NCBI GenBank assembly: GCA_907165065.1
Contig: OU015542.1
Span: 434,001 to 498,000, forward strand
DNA from: Caprimulgus europaeus
Taxonomy: Eukaryota; Chordata; Aves; Caprimulgiformes; Caprimulgidae
DNA length: 64,000 nt
Direction of reading: 5' to 3'
Positions 1 through 11,279 of the stretch are shown piece after piece. Made by a program: the position numbers and the translations under genes. Position 1 is the first letter of the stretch; each line of letters opens with the position of its first letter. The notes beneath the pieces were generated by a model that saw only the letters and a list, made by a program, of their open reading frames with translations, searched no databases and was not told the origin of the DNA.

Positions 1-1245
1 CTTTGGGGCTGACCCAGCCCTGCTGCTCATTGCCAGCTCTGAGATGCTTGGATAAAAGCATCTCCCTTGGGCAGGAGCTGTATAGGATCCTCCTGGAGCC
101 CACATTCAGCCTCCCAGGCTCCACAGCCTTTGTCATGACCTTACCTTTCCAGTTACTGAGACATCTGCAGCTCCTGGAGCAGTGGCTGGGGAGATCCTGG
201 ACTCATGAGCAGGGCCTGTCACTCACAGCACTGTACCTCTGCATGCACACATAGGCATGGCAGCTGGAGGACTTCTCGGCACTGCCTGCTCTGCTGAAGG
301 TCCCAGCAGATGTTGCCACAGGGTCAAGTCACCCTTTTCAGCTTTCTGCTGGGGCCTCTTTGCTGCCTCTAGGACCTGAGGGTTACCCATGGTCTGGTTC
401 CCCATGCTGTGTGCTCTGAGCAAGGGTGCAGGGATGCTCCTTGCTCCCAGCACCTCCCTGTGCCCAGGGCATGTGGCCCTCACCACTCTTCTGCTAAACC
501 CCCCCCTTAGATGACAAGAGTCATCCTCAGACTCCTGTTTGGGATCTTCACTGGGAAGAGGCACCCAAGGTGTGCTGGCTGGAGCTGACCAGCTCCCTGG
601 CCTTCACAGGGGAAGGGGCCACAGGAAAGGAGCAGAAAGTCTCTGTGCCCACATATGTGTGTGTGTGTCAGGCTGTCCTCATGCTCTCACTATGGGTGGA
701 AATAAGGACAGGGACATGAACTGCGCTGGGGAATTGCAATGCCATCAGTGTTGGTGGCTGCCTGCAGAGCTGCTGGCTGAGGGGAAAGTGGGCTGGCTCA
801 TCTCCGAGCTGACCACCTAGATGCAATCAGCAGGGCATCATCACCTGCTGTAGCAGAGGATGGCACCACGGATGCTGGAGCAGAGCTGCCGACCATGCGT
901 AGAGTGGGAAGTCCTGGGGAATGGTGGGGAAACGTGGGCAGGGCCCCTCCCATTTGCCAGCCCACGCTCCCCAGGATGGACTGGCAAAGCAAGATACAGC
1001 AGCCTGGCATTGCCCGGGGACCGGCAGGCAGCGGGGGTCGTGGGGAAGGAGGGGAGCAGGGGCTGTGCCAGGGGGTGCTCTGCCTGTGGCATGGCTGGCG
1101 GGGCTACAGGTACCACTGGCAGCAGTGAGGGGCTGCACAGGGAGCAACACCAGTTCCCACTGCCTGTGCCCATCACTCCTGGCAAACTAGGAGAGAAGGA
1201 CTATGTGTTGATGAATTATTTAGATTAAACATTCCAAAGTGGTTT
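1..1245. other. Unique noncoding sequence, no gene seen
   Basis: Mixed-GC sequence with overlapping short open frames on both strands, none with recognisable protein features or a convincing start context. It contains a C-run at about 497-504 and a short GT run at about 656-668. Nothing here supports a gene, RNA or repeat family that I recognise. Confidence 0.5.
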
Positions 1246-1593
1246 ACAGAATCCCAGAATTGCCTGGATTGGAAAAGCCCTTTCAGATCATGGAGTCCAA
1301 CCATGAACCAAACACTGACCAGTCCCCAACTCACCCATGTCCCTCAGCACTGTGTCTACACGACTCTTCAATCCCTCCAGGGATGGGGACTCCACCACTG
1401 CCCTGGGCAACCCCTTCCACTGCCTCAGAACCCTTTCAGCAAAGAAATTCTTCCTCACATCCCATCTCAACTGCCCTGGGCACAACTTGAGGCCATTTCT
1501 TCTTGTCCTGTCCCTTGCTCCTTGGTTGAACAGACCCTTTCAGGGAGTTGGAGAGAGACAGAAGGTCTCCCCTCAGCCTCCTTTTCTCTAGCA
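1246..1593 (-). mobile_element. CR1 LINE, 5'-truncated 3' end
   Basis: CR1 is the main non-LTR retrotransposon of birds; copies are usually truncated at the 5' end. Read on the minus strand, this piece runs from a segment encoding the end of the reverse-transcriptase ORF2 into a short 3' UTR. The minus frame at 1288-1485 holds residues such as KNFFAERVLRQWKGLP and ends in a stop, which fits the usual CR1 ORF2 C-terminus (an R-K-x-F-F ... W-x-x-L-P pattern). The sense 3' end, beside 1246, reads ATTCTGGGATTCTG, a decayed form of the avian CR1 ATTCTATG octamer tail. On the plus strand the phrases 'tcatggagtccaacc' and 'ggtctcccctcagcctcc' are typical antisense CR1 text. The 5' break near 1593 is by eye. 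It is a dead copy, too short to encode a working protein. Confidence 0.9.
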
Positions 1594-2578
1594 GAATAGA
1601 ATAAAATACGCCTAGAAAACAGGAACTTGATGAGTGTACCTGGGGGGGAACAGCTCTGTCACGAGGGTCCCCTCTGTTCTGAGTGGCCCATGGCTATGGT
1701 GGCCTCCTGGGGGGGACAGGGAGGCTGAAGGGGGGAGCAAACCCACTGCCACTGCCCCTTCCTTCCCTTGCTGAGGGAGAAGCAAAGCACAATTGCTTTT
1801 CCTTTTTCTCTGCCCAAGCTCTGTAAGCAGCTTTGAGTGTGACTGGAAACGCAATGGAGCTGGGAGAGGGAATCCCACCACCGCACGGCATGGCCTCGAG
1901 AGAGGGAATATTTGATGAAGCTGAGTCCTGTGAAGGGAGAGCAGAGGCTGTTATCATCACAGATACTTCAGCACAGATGCCACAGAAAAAAGAAGTCAGG
2001 CTTTGTAAAGAGCCTTTGTACTATTTCCTGCCTCTCCAGTTTCACTGAAGTGAAAATGAAGCTATTTTTTAAGAGTGAGTGGAGGGGAAAAAAAAAAGGA
2101 AGGAAAGCAACTTTTTCTTTCTGCTGAAAGCGTGACACTGTGTTTTAACTCTTCCCTGAGCTCACCTGCTAGAGACAGGCTCCTCATGGGCTTTCGGGGC
2201 TTCAGCACAAAATGTATTTTCTTTAGCAGACCCTAGCGAGCCACTTCTTTTATCAGATGTATCTCTGGGCTGATGGAGGAGAGGTCTGCTCAGGCTGGGT
2301 GGAATTGACATGAAGTGACTGCAGCTGAAAGACACACAAAGTGCCATTGATCACATTCTCTCTGCAGGGACAGAGAAGATCAGTTGGCTGTTCTTCAGCC
2401 TGACCCACCACTTTTTACCAGGTGGCACCCTCCTTCCCTTAATTATTGTCATTATTATTACTAGCTTTCTCCAGACACGACTGCATCCACAATCTCCGCG
2501 GTGTCAAGAGCTCAGCTCTTCTCATTATTAAGAGCTCTCAAAGTTTGTGCCAAAGCTTTTGTTCCTTTTGCAATCACT
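1594..2578. other. Unique noncoding sequence, no gene seen
   Basis: No gene or known repeat is visible. Noted: G-runs near 1641 and 1710, a purine-rich A-run at about 2090-2098, and an A/T-rich stretch at about 2437-2465 with repeated ATT/TTA triplets. The last few bases before 2579 form the likely target-site copy of the next element (TCACT at 2574-2578). Confidence 0.45.
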
Positions 2579-3578
2579 TCTGTTTGGTTTGTGTGTAGGG
2601 GGGGTGGGGCCGTTTTTGGTAGTGGGGGAACCATCCAGTTTGTGATAAGCTTCAAAGCTCCCCTGGCTCCCAAGGCGTAACCCCCCCAGCCCAGGCTGCG
2701 CCAGTGAGCACCAGAGAAACGCCTCTGTGAATCCATACTTGAGAGGGGAAGGGCTGTCCTGAGAAGAAGTGGGTGGGGTGAAGGTGGGGTGAACCTGGAG
2801 GAGAGGCCATGGACCTGAACAAAACACCATCAGCCTGAACAGAGAGAGAGCCACTGCCAGGAGGAAGAAGGAGGAGGGGAGGACAGAGAACCTCAGACAC
2901 CCAGTTCAACCCCATGGAGTAGGAGAAGGCAAAGGAGGTCCCTGCAGCCCATGGAAGTTCAATGGTGGAGCAGAGACCCATGTGTAGAGCATGGAGGGCT
3001 CCACGCTGGAGCAGAGGAGCTGAGCCTGAGGGCAGGTGTGATGGAATTGGGACCCCGAGAGCCGCTCGCTGCCAGAGCGAGGGTGCATCCCCAGAGTGGG
3101 GGTGAGTCTGCAGCCCGTGGTGTCCCCATGCTGGAGCCAGGAGCTGAGCCCAAAGAGGTCTGTGACTCCAAGGAAGCTCATGTTGGAACATCTTGTTCCT
3201 GGTCTTCCATGATGGGAAGAGAGACAGAGGTGAACTGACTGAACCCCCATTCCCTGTGCCCTGTGCCACTGGGGAGAAGGCAGAGAAACGGGGAGCAAAG
3301 TGAATTGAGCCAGGGAGAAGGGAGGGGTGGGGGAAGGTGTTGTCAGATGTGGTTGTTGTGTCTCACTGTGCTACTCTGATTGGTTGGCAACGAATTAAAT
3401 TGATTTTTCTTCCCCAAGTTGAGTCTGTTTTGCCCGTGCCCATCACTGGTGAGTGAGCCCTCCCTGTCCTTGATTCCTAATCCCGTGTCCCTTTTGTTGT
3501 GACTCCCCTCCCATCTCACTGGGTGTGGGGGGAGTGAGTGCAGGACCGTGTGGTCCTACTGTGGGTCAAACCACCACA
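2579..3578 (+). mobile_element. Solo LTR of an avian endogenous retrovirus (ERVL-like)
   Basis: The LTR is recognised from several phrases common in bird endogenous-retrovirus LTRs: repeated 'cagcccatgg / gctggagcag' units at about 2945-3150, the 'actgaacccccattccc' block near 3238, 'gggaggggtgggggaaggtg' near 3320, the 'ctactctgattggttggcaa' block at about 3371, and the closing 'gtcaaaccaccaca' that ends in CA at 3578. TCACT follows the end (3579-3583) and also occurs at 2574-2578, two bases before a TG at 2581, so the start is probably 2579-2581 with a slightly decayed 5' terminus. No retroviral internal region lies on either side, so this is a solo LTR left by recombination between the two LTRs of a provirus. 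The 205-residue antisense frame across it is a chance product of its repetitive GC-rich text. Confidence 0.85.
3394..3399 (+). promoter_or_regulatory. ATTAAA polyadenylation signal inside the LTR
   Basis: ATTAAA lies in the part of the LTR expected to be R, just before a T-rich stretch and 'gagtctgttttgcc', the usual position of the poly(A) signal in this LTR group. Whether it is still used cannot be told from sequence. Confidence 0.5.
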
Positions 3579-3583
3579 TCACT

Positions 3584-6500
3584 GCAGATGAATTAAGTGC
3601 TCCATTCCCTCCTTTGTTTTATTTCTTCCAGAGCAGGACAATTCCAGCTTTGTGCAAGGCAGGGAAGAGCAGGAGGAGGGGGAGAAAGCCAGCTGCATGT
3701 TACATTGTGGAGATACAGGTCCACACTACTGCCTCCTGCTCCCAAGGAACTACCTGAGTGACTGGCTCGTGACCTGCCCTGTTACCCTGGAAAGTGTGCC
3801 ACTCATGTCTTTAAACACTTGTACCTGCACATTGAGGGGTGCAGGGGAGGGCGGGGGGAATCTTTGTTTTTTCCCTGTGTTTTCTAGCAGGAACCACAGG
3901 AGGGACTTGGTGTGGTTCCTTGATGTGGTGGGTAAGGAAGACCACTGAAAAGCCTGACGGTGTGTCCCAGGGTGTTTGTCTTGGGGAAGCACCTGTGCAC
4001 GGGGTGGAACATGCACCTGCTTGTCCCCTCTGTGCTCAGGTAACAATGCTTCCCACGGCAGGAGGTGGCACCTTCTCCCTCCTCTTGCAGGCTTGTCTGG
4101 TCAGGCTGAGATAAGGATTTTCTCCTTAACTTCTAGTAGCTGGGACATGTCCAACAACTCTGTTATGGCATGAAGGTGAGGTGCAACTGCCTCAATGGTA
4201 ACACTCTAACCTGCAAATAACACAGGACACTCCAGGGTTGCTACAATCCATAGGGCCATCAGACTGAAGGATGTAAAGAGTACAGGATATCTGAGAAAAA
4301 AGCTCTAAACCCCCTTAAACTTCATGCATTTCTGCATGACCATCCCATTACTTGGGGTGAAGCTGACATGTGTGGGGAGCAGAAATGTGTGGCTGGATGA
4401 CTCCACCCCTGTATGGACAGCATGCAGCACATAGCAGGGAGCAGAAAGAACAGTCTGCAGCAGCCCATAGGATGCAAATTGCTCGCAAAAATAATGTCAA
4501 ATCTTTCTAGACAGCAAGCCCATGACCAGAATTCAGGAGGGCCTGTGAACCAGCTGAGAAGGCTGCGCTGGGTGAGCTGTTGTGCCCATTTTTCACACTG
4601 GCTTGCTATTTTCCATGCCTGTAGCTTTCAAGAGGTCTTCAGAGAAACCTGGATGGGGATGCCAGAGATCCCATCCCTACCCAGACACATCTGAATCTTA
4701 GGCACTTCCCCATGAATCTTCTAGATCATAAAAATAACAGACATGTAAATTAAATTGTCCTGAAGGCACTTGGCAGAATGTTAATAGGGAGCTGGCTGGC
4801 AGGGGACTGTCCTCCTTGCAGCTTATCAGTGACAGAGGTGAACTGAAATTAGATGTTTTCAAACACCTTCTGGGCAGGGAGAGGGGACAAGGCCGAGACC
4901 TTTGGGAACTCAGATGGACCTGGTTCCTCCTACTCATTACCACAGAACTTCTCGGTGGATCTGTGCTCCTGCTGCTACCACTCAGCCAAGACCCACAGTA
5001 ATTATGGAGGGGTGGACGTGACTTCATAACTGGTGCTGCAGGAGTAATACTGTGGTGACCTCTGCTTCCAGTTCCTGCCCATCTCTCTGTATCTCTAGAA
5101 GTCCTCTTGGGTTGAAATTTCTTGCCCTCAGTTTTTCCTCAACAAAAAATTTTGAGAAGTTCTGCAAAAAAAGTGTCCAGCAGGTTTCAGCTTTGTAACA
5201 GTGAACAAATGGGCAGTTTCTGTTTGTTTCGCGTTGGTCGTGTGGGGTTTTTTTGGGTTTTTTTTTTTGTTTTTTTTTCATAAGATTGCAGCCTTTTGTT
5301 CTGACAGATAATTCAAAGGCTGCTCCATTTTTGGGCTCTCAGTCTGCCATGCACTTAGCCTTCAAACAGGACAGGAGCCATTGCCAAGTTTGAAGGACGT
5401 CATGTCATAAATAGTAGAGTTATCAACTCGTAAGCACGGGGCACTGAGCACGCTCTGCAGAGCACTTTTCCCTGTGACACTTCTTTTTCATCCTTATTGC
5501 AGTTCTTTTCATGGGTTAGCAGCTTAACAATGGGGCCACGGGGATAAAGGAGTTGCTAGACAGCGCTGCTTAACCAGAGTGATAACAACCCTTCCAGAGG
5601 AAGTTTCTTCAGCAGAGTGGTTGAGAGGTTTGCCTGGCAATCCCCTAACACCCACTTCCCATCACGCTGATGGATGAAGAGTAACTCAGGGTTTCGGTCA
5701 GGGCTGCACAGGTTGTTGTAGCTGAACCCAGGCAGATCCCAAGTGGTGGCTCAGAAGCAACACAACTGACTTTGCTCTGTGCAGTGTGGCTGTTGAGCAA
5801 ATAGGCATTCATGCTCCCTGGGCACAGCGTGCACACAGGAGGATCCAGGGAACTGCAAAGGCAAGAACTTAGGAGAAGCCAGAACTGAGGTTGTGCAGGA
5901 AACACAGAACATATAAAATAACTCCAATGCATTGTAATAAAAACATAAGGTGTCCAGACTGCTTCGGACTTAGCAAGCTGAGGATCGTCTCAGAGCTCCC
6001 TCCGGGAGACTCAACAATATATCATTTTAGAATTGATTCTCCTTTCTTTATTCACAGCTGAAATCTCTCCTTTACCAATGATCTGCAACCTGTCCTCAGG
6101 TGAAGTCTGGGAACAACGATAATCTGTGGGATCGGACTGTGTCACTCTATCGTCCCTGTGGGACACCACAGTCCTCACCCTGCCCTGGTGATCAGCAAAG
6201 GCTACACCAAAGAGCTGCCTTTGGAGGCAGCTGCTACCTGACAAGGAGATGTACCCCTCCAAAATGCTCATGGGACAGCTTGGAGGATGAGATGCTGAAG
6301 CAACGTTTTACTAAGAAGCTGCCAAGGAGAAGGGCTGGTCCATGTGGTGTGTGGGTGCACTGGGGAGATTAAATTGAATATGGTGCAGATTGAAGATGCT
6401 CATAATGATGAGGCAAAAGCATCACCTGGTCCTTGGCCAAACCAGGCTCTCCTCACATGAAGATGCCACCCTCTGAGCCATCTCCCCTCTCCCCAGATCC

Positions 6501-8430
6501 CTGGTGATGGCAAACACACCTCTTCTCTCTTTTCCCCATGTCCCACCTCTGACCAGTCTGGAAACAGGTCCTAGAGAGGGATACAAGTTATACAGATGTG
6601 CTGCAGCCAGTGACTGTGTGTTGAGCTGGGGCAGACCATGAAAAAATCCTTGTTTCCAGGCTCCCTTTCCCCATAGCCACAGCCTGGTGCTCCTCATTCC
6701 CCACCATGTGCCCCAGCACATGGAGAGTGAAGCACCTGGAAAAGCCAGCCCAGAGCATTCCCTACGCAGCTCTGTGTGGATGAGAAAGGGGTTTAAGGAG
6801 AGCTGGGTGAAGATGTGGCTCCATAGCTCAGCTGAATTCCTGGGATCTGCACTCTGATCACAGCCCAATGGAGCTGGCATTACACCCAGAGGCTTTGCTG
6901 CTTGTCATCTGGTTCCCAGGATCATTTATTTTACTGCAATTTTACAACATATGGGCAAACTCACCTGTAGAATTAGCACCTCTAGCACCAAGTTGCTGCT
7001 TGTGCATGGAAAGCTGGGTACATTAATAGGGAAGCTGACATTGAGTGATAAGCTCTGAAGTGAACATTGAATTAGGAAAATCCCTAACCACTTCCATTGT
7101 GGTTGTGCAAAGAACAGGAGCAGCAGCAACTGCGAGCAGCCACGTCAACAGGTCGCCCTTTCTGTGAGCATCACAAGGTAACGTGCTGGTAACACCAGGT
7201 CTGGTGTTTGGCATCAAGGAGACCTGAGCATTGTCCAGGGCTGTGCACAGGCTGAAGTGTTGTGTTAGGCAGGAACATATCGAGGAGGAGCTCAGATCCT
7301 GCAGCACTATATCAGTTGCACTTTGTGTGGACACGCACAGGCTCATGTTTCTCAGACCTCTGTTGCATGCCAGGACTGAGGAAAAAAGGTCCCATGACAG
7401 GGATGCTCTCTGCCAGCCCTCAGTAACCCCGAGGAACTGTGGGAAGTCTCATCTGCAGAGGCAGGGTTTAAAATTAAACTGCAACATAAAATTCTGCTAA
7501 GAGCTGTCACATCAGTGGTGTTCTATCATGGCATCCTTCTGTCAAATACATTGCTATTTAATATCAATCACATCAGTGAATATAAGTTTTAGATATATTT
7601 ATGCAAAACTTCAGTTTCTGCTTTCATTTGCTTGGGTATTAGAAATCACATTACTCACATTTCCAATAGCGGCCTTGTTTTTTTCTTGTGGGAGAACTAT
7701 CAATAGTTTGATGTATTTTTATGTGGATCACTTTCTTGCTACAAATATTTGTAAAGCTTTATTTGCATATCCCATCCACTTCAGTACGGTGCAGTCACAA
7801 ACTAGCATGCAGGGGATAAACTCGACATGATCCTACGCTGGCAAGCACATGGATGCAAACAACTCTCGTAGAGTAAACTTCTTCAGGTCAGGAATAGGAG
7901 AGCAACAAAAAAGTAGAAGGAGAAAGTTAAAAAAATGAGAGAGGACTTAAAGAGCAAACCCAAATGGAGCAGCAATAAGGATAAACAGCTACTCTAAGCC
8001 TTGCTCCATTACAGAAGGCCCTCACCTTGTTCCTCCTCGGACCTCCTAGAATGACCAGCTCAGCCAGCAGCTGTGTGAAAGGCTGGAGGAGGTGGATCTG
8101 ACTTGGATCCAGCTTTCCATTCACACCCAGCCTGCTTTTGTGCAAGGAGAAACCTGGCAGCAAAGCGCTTGGGATTTGCGTGGGACAGCTGCCCAGCAGC
8201 CTGCCTGCCACTTCCACTGCAAGTGGGTTTGCAGGGTCAGGTTTGGATCATCTCCTGAAGAAGGGATTTATCTCTTGCTTTTTCCTGCTGCTTATACCAA
8301 TGTAACCTGTGTTTCTGCATCCTCACCACTGCCAGCTGTGAAAGTGCAGACCTGTGACGTGCACCTTGGCTGCAGGGGAGTGGCTGATTTTAGCAGCCTG
8401 CCACTGAAAGATGGAGTCAAAATGAATATC
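3584..8430. other. Unique noncoding sequence, no gene seen
   Basis: Nearly 5 kb without a recognisable gene or interspersed repeat. Features noted: a good polypyrimidine tract and AG at about 3615-3630 that could be a splice acceptor, but without a strong donor nearby; a T-rich tract at 5248-5278; and a distinctly A/T-rich 300 bp at about 7500-7790. Open frames of up to about 150 codons on either strand (for example 6422-6880 minus) have no recognisable domain or codon pattern. Confidence 0.45.
5248..5278. repeat. T-rich simple sequence
   Basis: Runs of 7, 11 and 9 T separated by single or triple G. It resembles a decayed homopolymer. It could be the antisense of a poly(A) tail, but no retroposed gene is recognisable on its 3' side, so I treat it as a simple repeat. 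Confidence 0.8.
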
Positions 8431-8435
8431 TAGTG

Positions 8436-9032
8436 TGTGGTGGTTTCACCCTTTTGACTTGCAACTAAATTCAGTCCGCCCTCTCACTCTCCCCCTGCTC
8501 CAGGGAGTAGGGGAGACAATCAAAAGGAAAAGGGCAAGGAGACTCATGGTTTGAGATAAAAAACATTCACCAATTAAAATAAAATGATAATGATAACAAC
8601 AGTGATAACAGAATATACAAATGGGTGATGGCCAGGGCAGTTGCTCACCACACACTGACCGATGTCCAGCCTGTGCCAGCCAGTGATCCCGGAGCCCAGA
8701 CAGTCCCAAACCCAACACCCTGGAAGAGTGAGCCCGAGTGATCCCCAAGAGAATGCCCCCGATTAATTTACTGAACGTGACACGATATGATATGAAATAT
8801 CTCATTGGCAGAGCCACATGCCAGTTTTGGGTTTTGCTAATTACTGCACTTCCCCCTCCCGGTCCTTTGCACTTGCAGAGCAGCCAAACATGGTGGCCTT
8901 GAGCACCAGCAGCAACTAAAACATCAGGACTTGATCAACATTCTTCTCATAACAAATCCCACACTGAAACTAAACCACAGCTATTCCAGCTAATAAGGAG
9001 AACATTAACTCTCTCCTGCTGAGACCAGGACA
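8436..9032 (-). mobile_element. Solo LTR, ERVL-like, minus strand
   Basis: On the minus strand it begins TGTCCTGGTCTC (at 9032) and ends GGTGAAACCACCACA (at 8436). The flanks are TAGTG (8431-8435) and CAGTG (9033-9037), a 5-bp target-site duplication with one change. Its sense 3' half is closely alike by eye to that of the LTR at 43990-44608: shared blocks include 'ggctggcacaggctggac', 'tattctgttatcactgtt' and 'gtctcccctactccctgg'. No gag, pol or env sequence adjoins it, so it is a solo LTR. The A/T-rich 'aataaaatgataatgata' near 8580 is the antisense of the R/polyadenylation area. It has few CpGs and an imperfect duplication, suggesting an older insertion than the copy at 23185. Confidence 0.88.
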
Positions 9033-9037
9033 CAGTG

Positions 9038-10018
9038 ACAAACTCCTTGCCAGAGCAGAGCACAGTGGAGGTCAGGTCAGCCCATGGAGTGACCCCAAGC
9101 ATGCACTGTCCCTCAGCGTCGGGCTGCACCGTGGGGCAGGAGCCGATGCCCCTGAAGGAAGGCAGTGGGCATAATGAACAGGCCAAGCACTGAGCTGAGG
9201 CTTGCCTTGCATCTCCTACCACTGGGAGGTCAAAGTCCATCACAGGCCCATCACTGACCTCTGTGGCAGCAAACAGCCAGGGGCTGGTGCAGAGCTTTCA
9301 AGTGTGCTGCTCAAGTCAAGGGTCCTGGAGGCAGTGAGGAGCCTCAAAATTTTGATTTACAGTCCTCTAGTTCGAGGCAGCTATTACAGAGGAACCTCAG
9401 TGCACTGCACGATCTGGATAGCTGTTGCATCCTCACCCATGGCAGAAGTCTTTCCTTTACCAGTGAGCTTCTCTTGTGCAAGTAGAAGTTATTATAATTA
9501 TTATTATTTTTTACTGCTATTATTATTTTTACTGTTTGTTGATTGGAGTTCAGTGCCCTGGAATTGTGCTTGGGTGCTTGTTCAGTGGTCTCAGTGGAAG
9601 ACAGACACACAAATGCTCTGTGTGTCTCCCCTCGGCCCTCCCCCAAGGATGGCACAGGTTCCCCTGGAGTGGATGATCTGTCAAGAGCATGAATTCTACC
9701 GAGTGCCCCAGAGGCTGCTGTATGTCAAATGCACCTCTTTGTCCTCCTGAAAGAGCTTAGCTGTGGTCTGAGCTCCAGGAGGGGTGAGAGAGAAAGGCAC
9801 ATTTAATCCCTAGGAGCTGCAGTTCATGCCTATTCATTAACAGGGTTCTTAACAGAATAGTAATTGTGTTTTTAGTATGATTAGTGACACGTGCAGATAC
9901 ATTTGTTAAGTGCTTTTACAGTAATGCCAGGCAGAGCAGAGCCCATATTAAATGTTCCAGGGCTGGTGTAAGGAGATCATAATTAAGCAATAATATGCAA
10001 CCAGGGCTGTCAAAGGGT
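9038..10018. other. Unique noncoding sequence, no gene seen
   Basis: No gene is visible. A 182-codon plus frame at 9202-9750 crosses an A/T microsatellite (a run of I and Y codons) and shows no domain, so it is probably chance. Confidence 0.45.
9489..9530. repeat. ATT-rich microsatellite
   Basis: Imperfect ATT/TTA trinucleotide repeat interrupted by 'actgctatt'. It may once have been a cleaner (ATT)n array. Confidence 0.75.
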
Positions 10019-10045
10019 GAGAGCAGAGCAGAGCAGAGCAGAGCA
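10019..10045. repeat. (GAGCA)n pentanucleotide repeat
   Basis: About five head-to-tail copies of GAGCA ending in a variant GCAAAGCAG. A short array, probably polymorphic. Confidence 0.85.
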
Positions 10046-10529
10046 AAGCAGATGCTGCCAGGAGGCGAGTCTGTGCAAGGGAGAAGGATTTTCTCTCCCA
10101 GCAGCCTTTATTTCATTGATTTGAGTAGGGCAGTTAATGATGAGGCAAAACCAGGCCATGTGTTTATACAATTATCAGCTCCACCTCACCTGCTGATCCG
10201 TGCAAGAGAAACATGAAGACCGTGAGGTAGCAAACAGTGGGGAAATCCAGGTAGACTCGAGGGAAGGCAAACCTCCTGCCTGGCTAGGAGTGTCTGCAGA
10301 CCCAGGAACAGGGGAGGGTTTGTTGCACCTGGGCAGGGTGAAGCACCGAGGATTTGCTGTAACTGGTTTCTTTGTCCTCAGCACAGGTCTCGCCACCTGG
10401 CTGCATCAACGTGCAGGTTGTTTGTATGGGCCCAGCTGACCAAGCAGTTGGACCTCTTCTCTTACTACTCCATCCTTGGCACTACCTAGGACCTCGCAAT
10501 TTTTACCCCACCCACAGGCAAACATCTCT

Positions 10530-10571
10530 CCATCTCCATCTCCATCTCCATCTCCATCTCCATCTCCATCT
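10530..10571. repeat. (CCATCT)7 hexanucleotide repeat
   Basis: Seven exact consecutive copies of CCATCT, preceded by the partial unit ACATCTCT and followed by a degenerate ATCATCTC. The pure array suggests recent expansion. In one frame it would read as alternating His-Leu, but the frame has no other coding support. Confidence 0.95.
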
Positions 10572-10839
10572 ATCATCTCACTTCCCTGTGGCTCCAGGGT
10601 TTAGAGCTGGCCTTTGAAAAATAACTTTATCACACTCTCCTTTGATGTGAATTCCTACTTGTTTTAAGAAAGACCATTTTCATCCAACACTCAGCATATT
10701 TACACATGGGCTTTACCAGCATTGCCTAGAACTGGTTTTATTCCAAAGCTGTAAAGCCTGATTGTACCTGGGCACATTATCCTCTCAGCCACATGTGTGC
10801 TCCCCTCTGCAAATGAGAACAGATTTGTTGGGCAAGGGC

Positions 10840-11000
10840 TGCTTTCCATAAAACCATGTTGACTGAACTTGATAATATTCCTAGCCTTTAATTCTTTATT
10901 AATTCAATCCTGTACTAGCTTTGTTGTTTCTCTGCCAAGGACTGATATCTCTGCAGAATGTTACCCTGCAAATTTGGCCTTGACACATTAATTTATACTA
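10840..11000 (-). mobile_element. Possible ancient CR1-like LINE remnant
   Basis: The plus-strand phrase 'ttccataaaaccatgttgac', followed by a T-rich degenerate stretch, resembles the antisense of an internal CR1 ORF2 segment that is widespread in reptile and bird genomes. Divergence is high and neither end is defined. It could be unique DNA. A profile search against an avian repeat library would decide. Confidence 0.35.
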
Positions 11001-11279
11001 AGCAATCCTCTCTTTTTCTTCAGTCACCCAGTGACATATTGAATTTGTCCCTATTTTTTCCTATTTTTGTCAGCATCCAGGGGTATAATGGCTCTTATGT
11101 CTTTGCTGGAGCATCTAACCAATATTCCCTGTGACCCTGTCTGTCTGGGATGATGGTCAACCCTTCTCCTGATGCATGGTCTGTGGATATACTCCTGAAT
11201 CTCAGTTTCCTTTGTGGATTGTTAAAGGGAATTAGCAACACACTTTGTACATGTTCAACTTCTGATGGTATCTAAAGCA

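Noticed and set aside
2652-3269. 205-codon minus-strand frame
   Set aside because: Lies wholly inside the plus-strand LTR at 2579-3578 and is antisense to its repeated units.
3631-3718. Possible exon after the strong acceptor TTTATTTCTTCCAG
   Set aside because: The only suitable downstream donor (CAG|GTCCAC) is poor, and the segment is partly purine tract.
5248-5278. T-rich tract as the antisense poly(A) tail of a processed pseudogene
   Set aside because: No gene-like sequence is seen on its 3' side, and CR1-driven processed pseudogenes are rare in birds.
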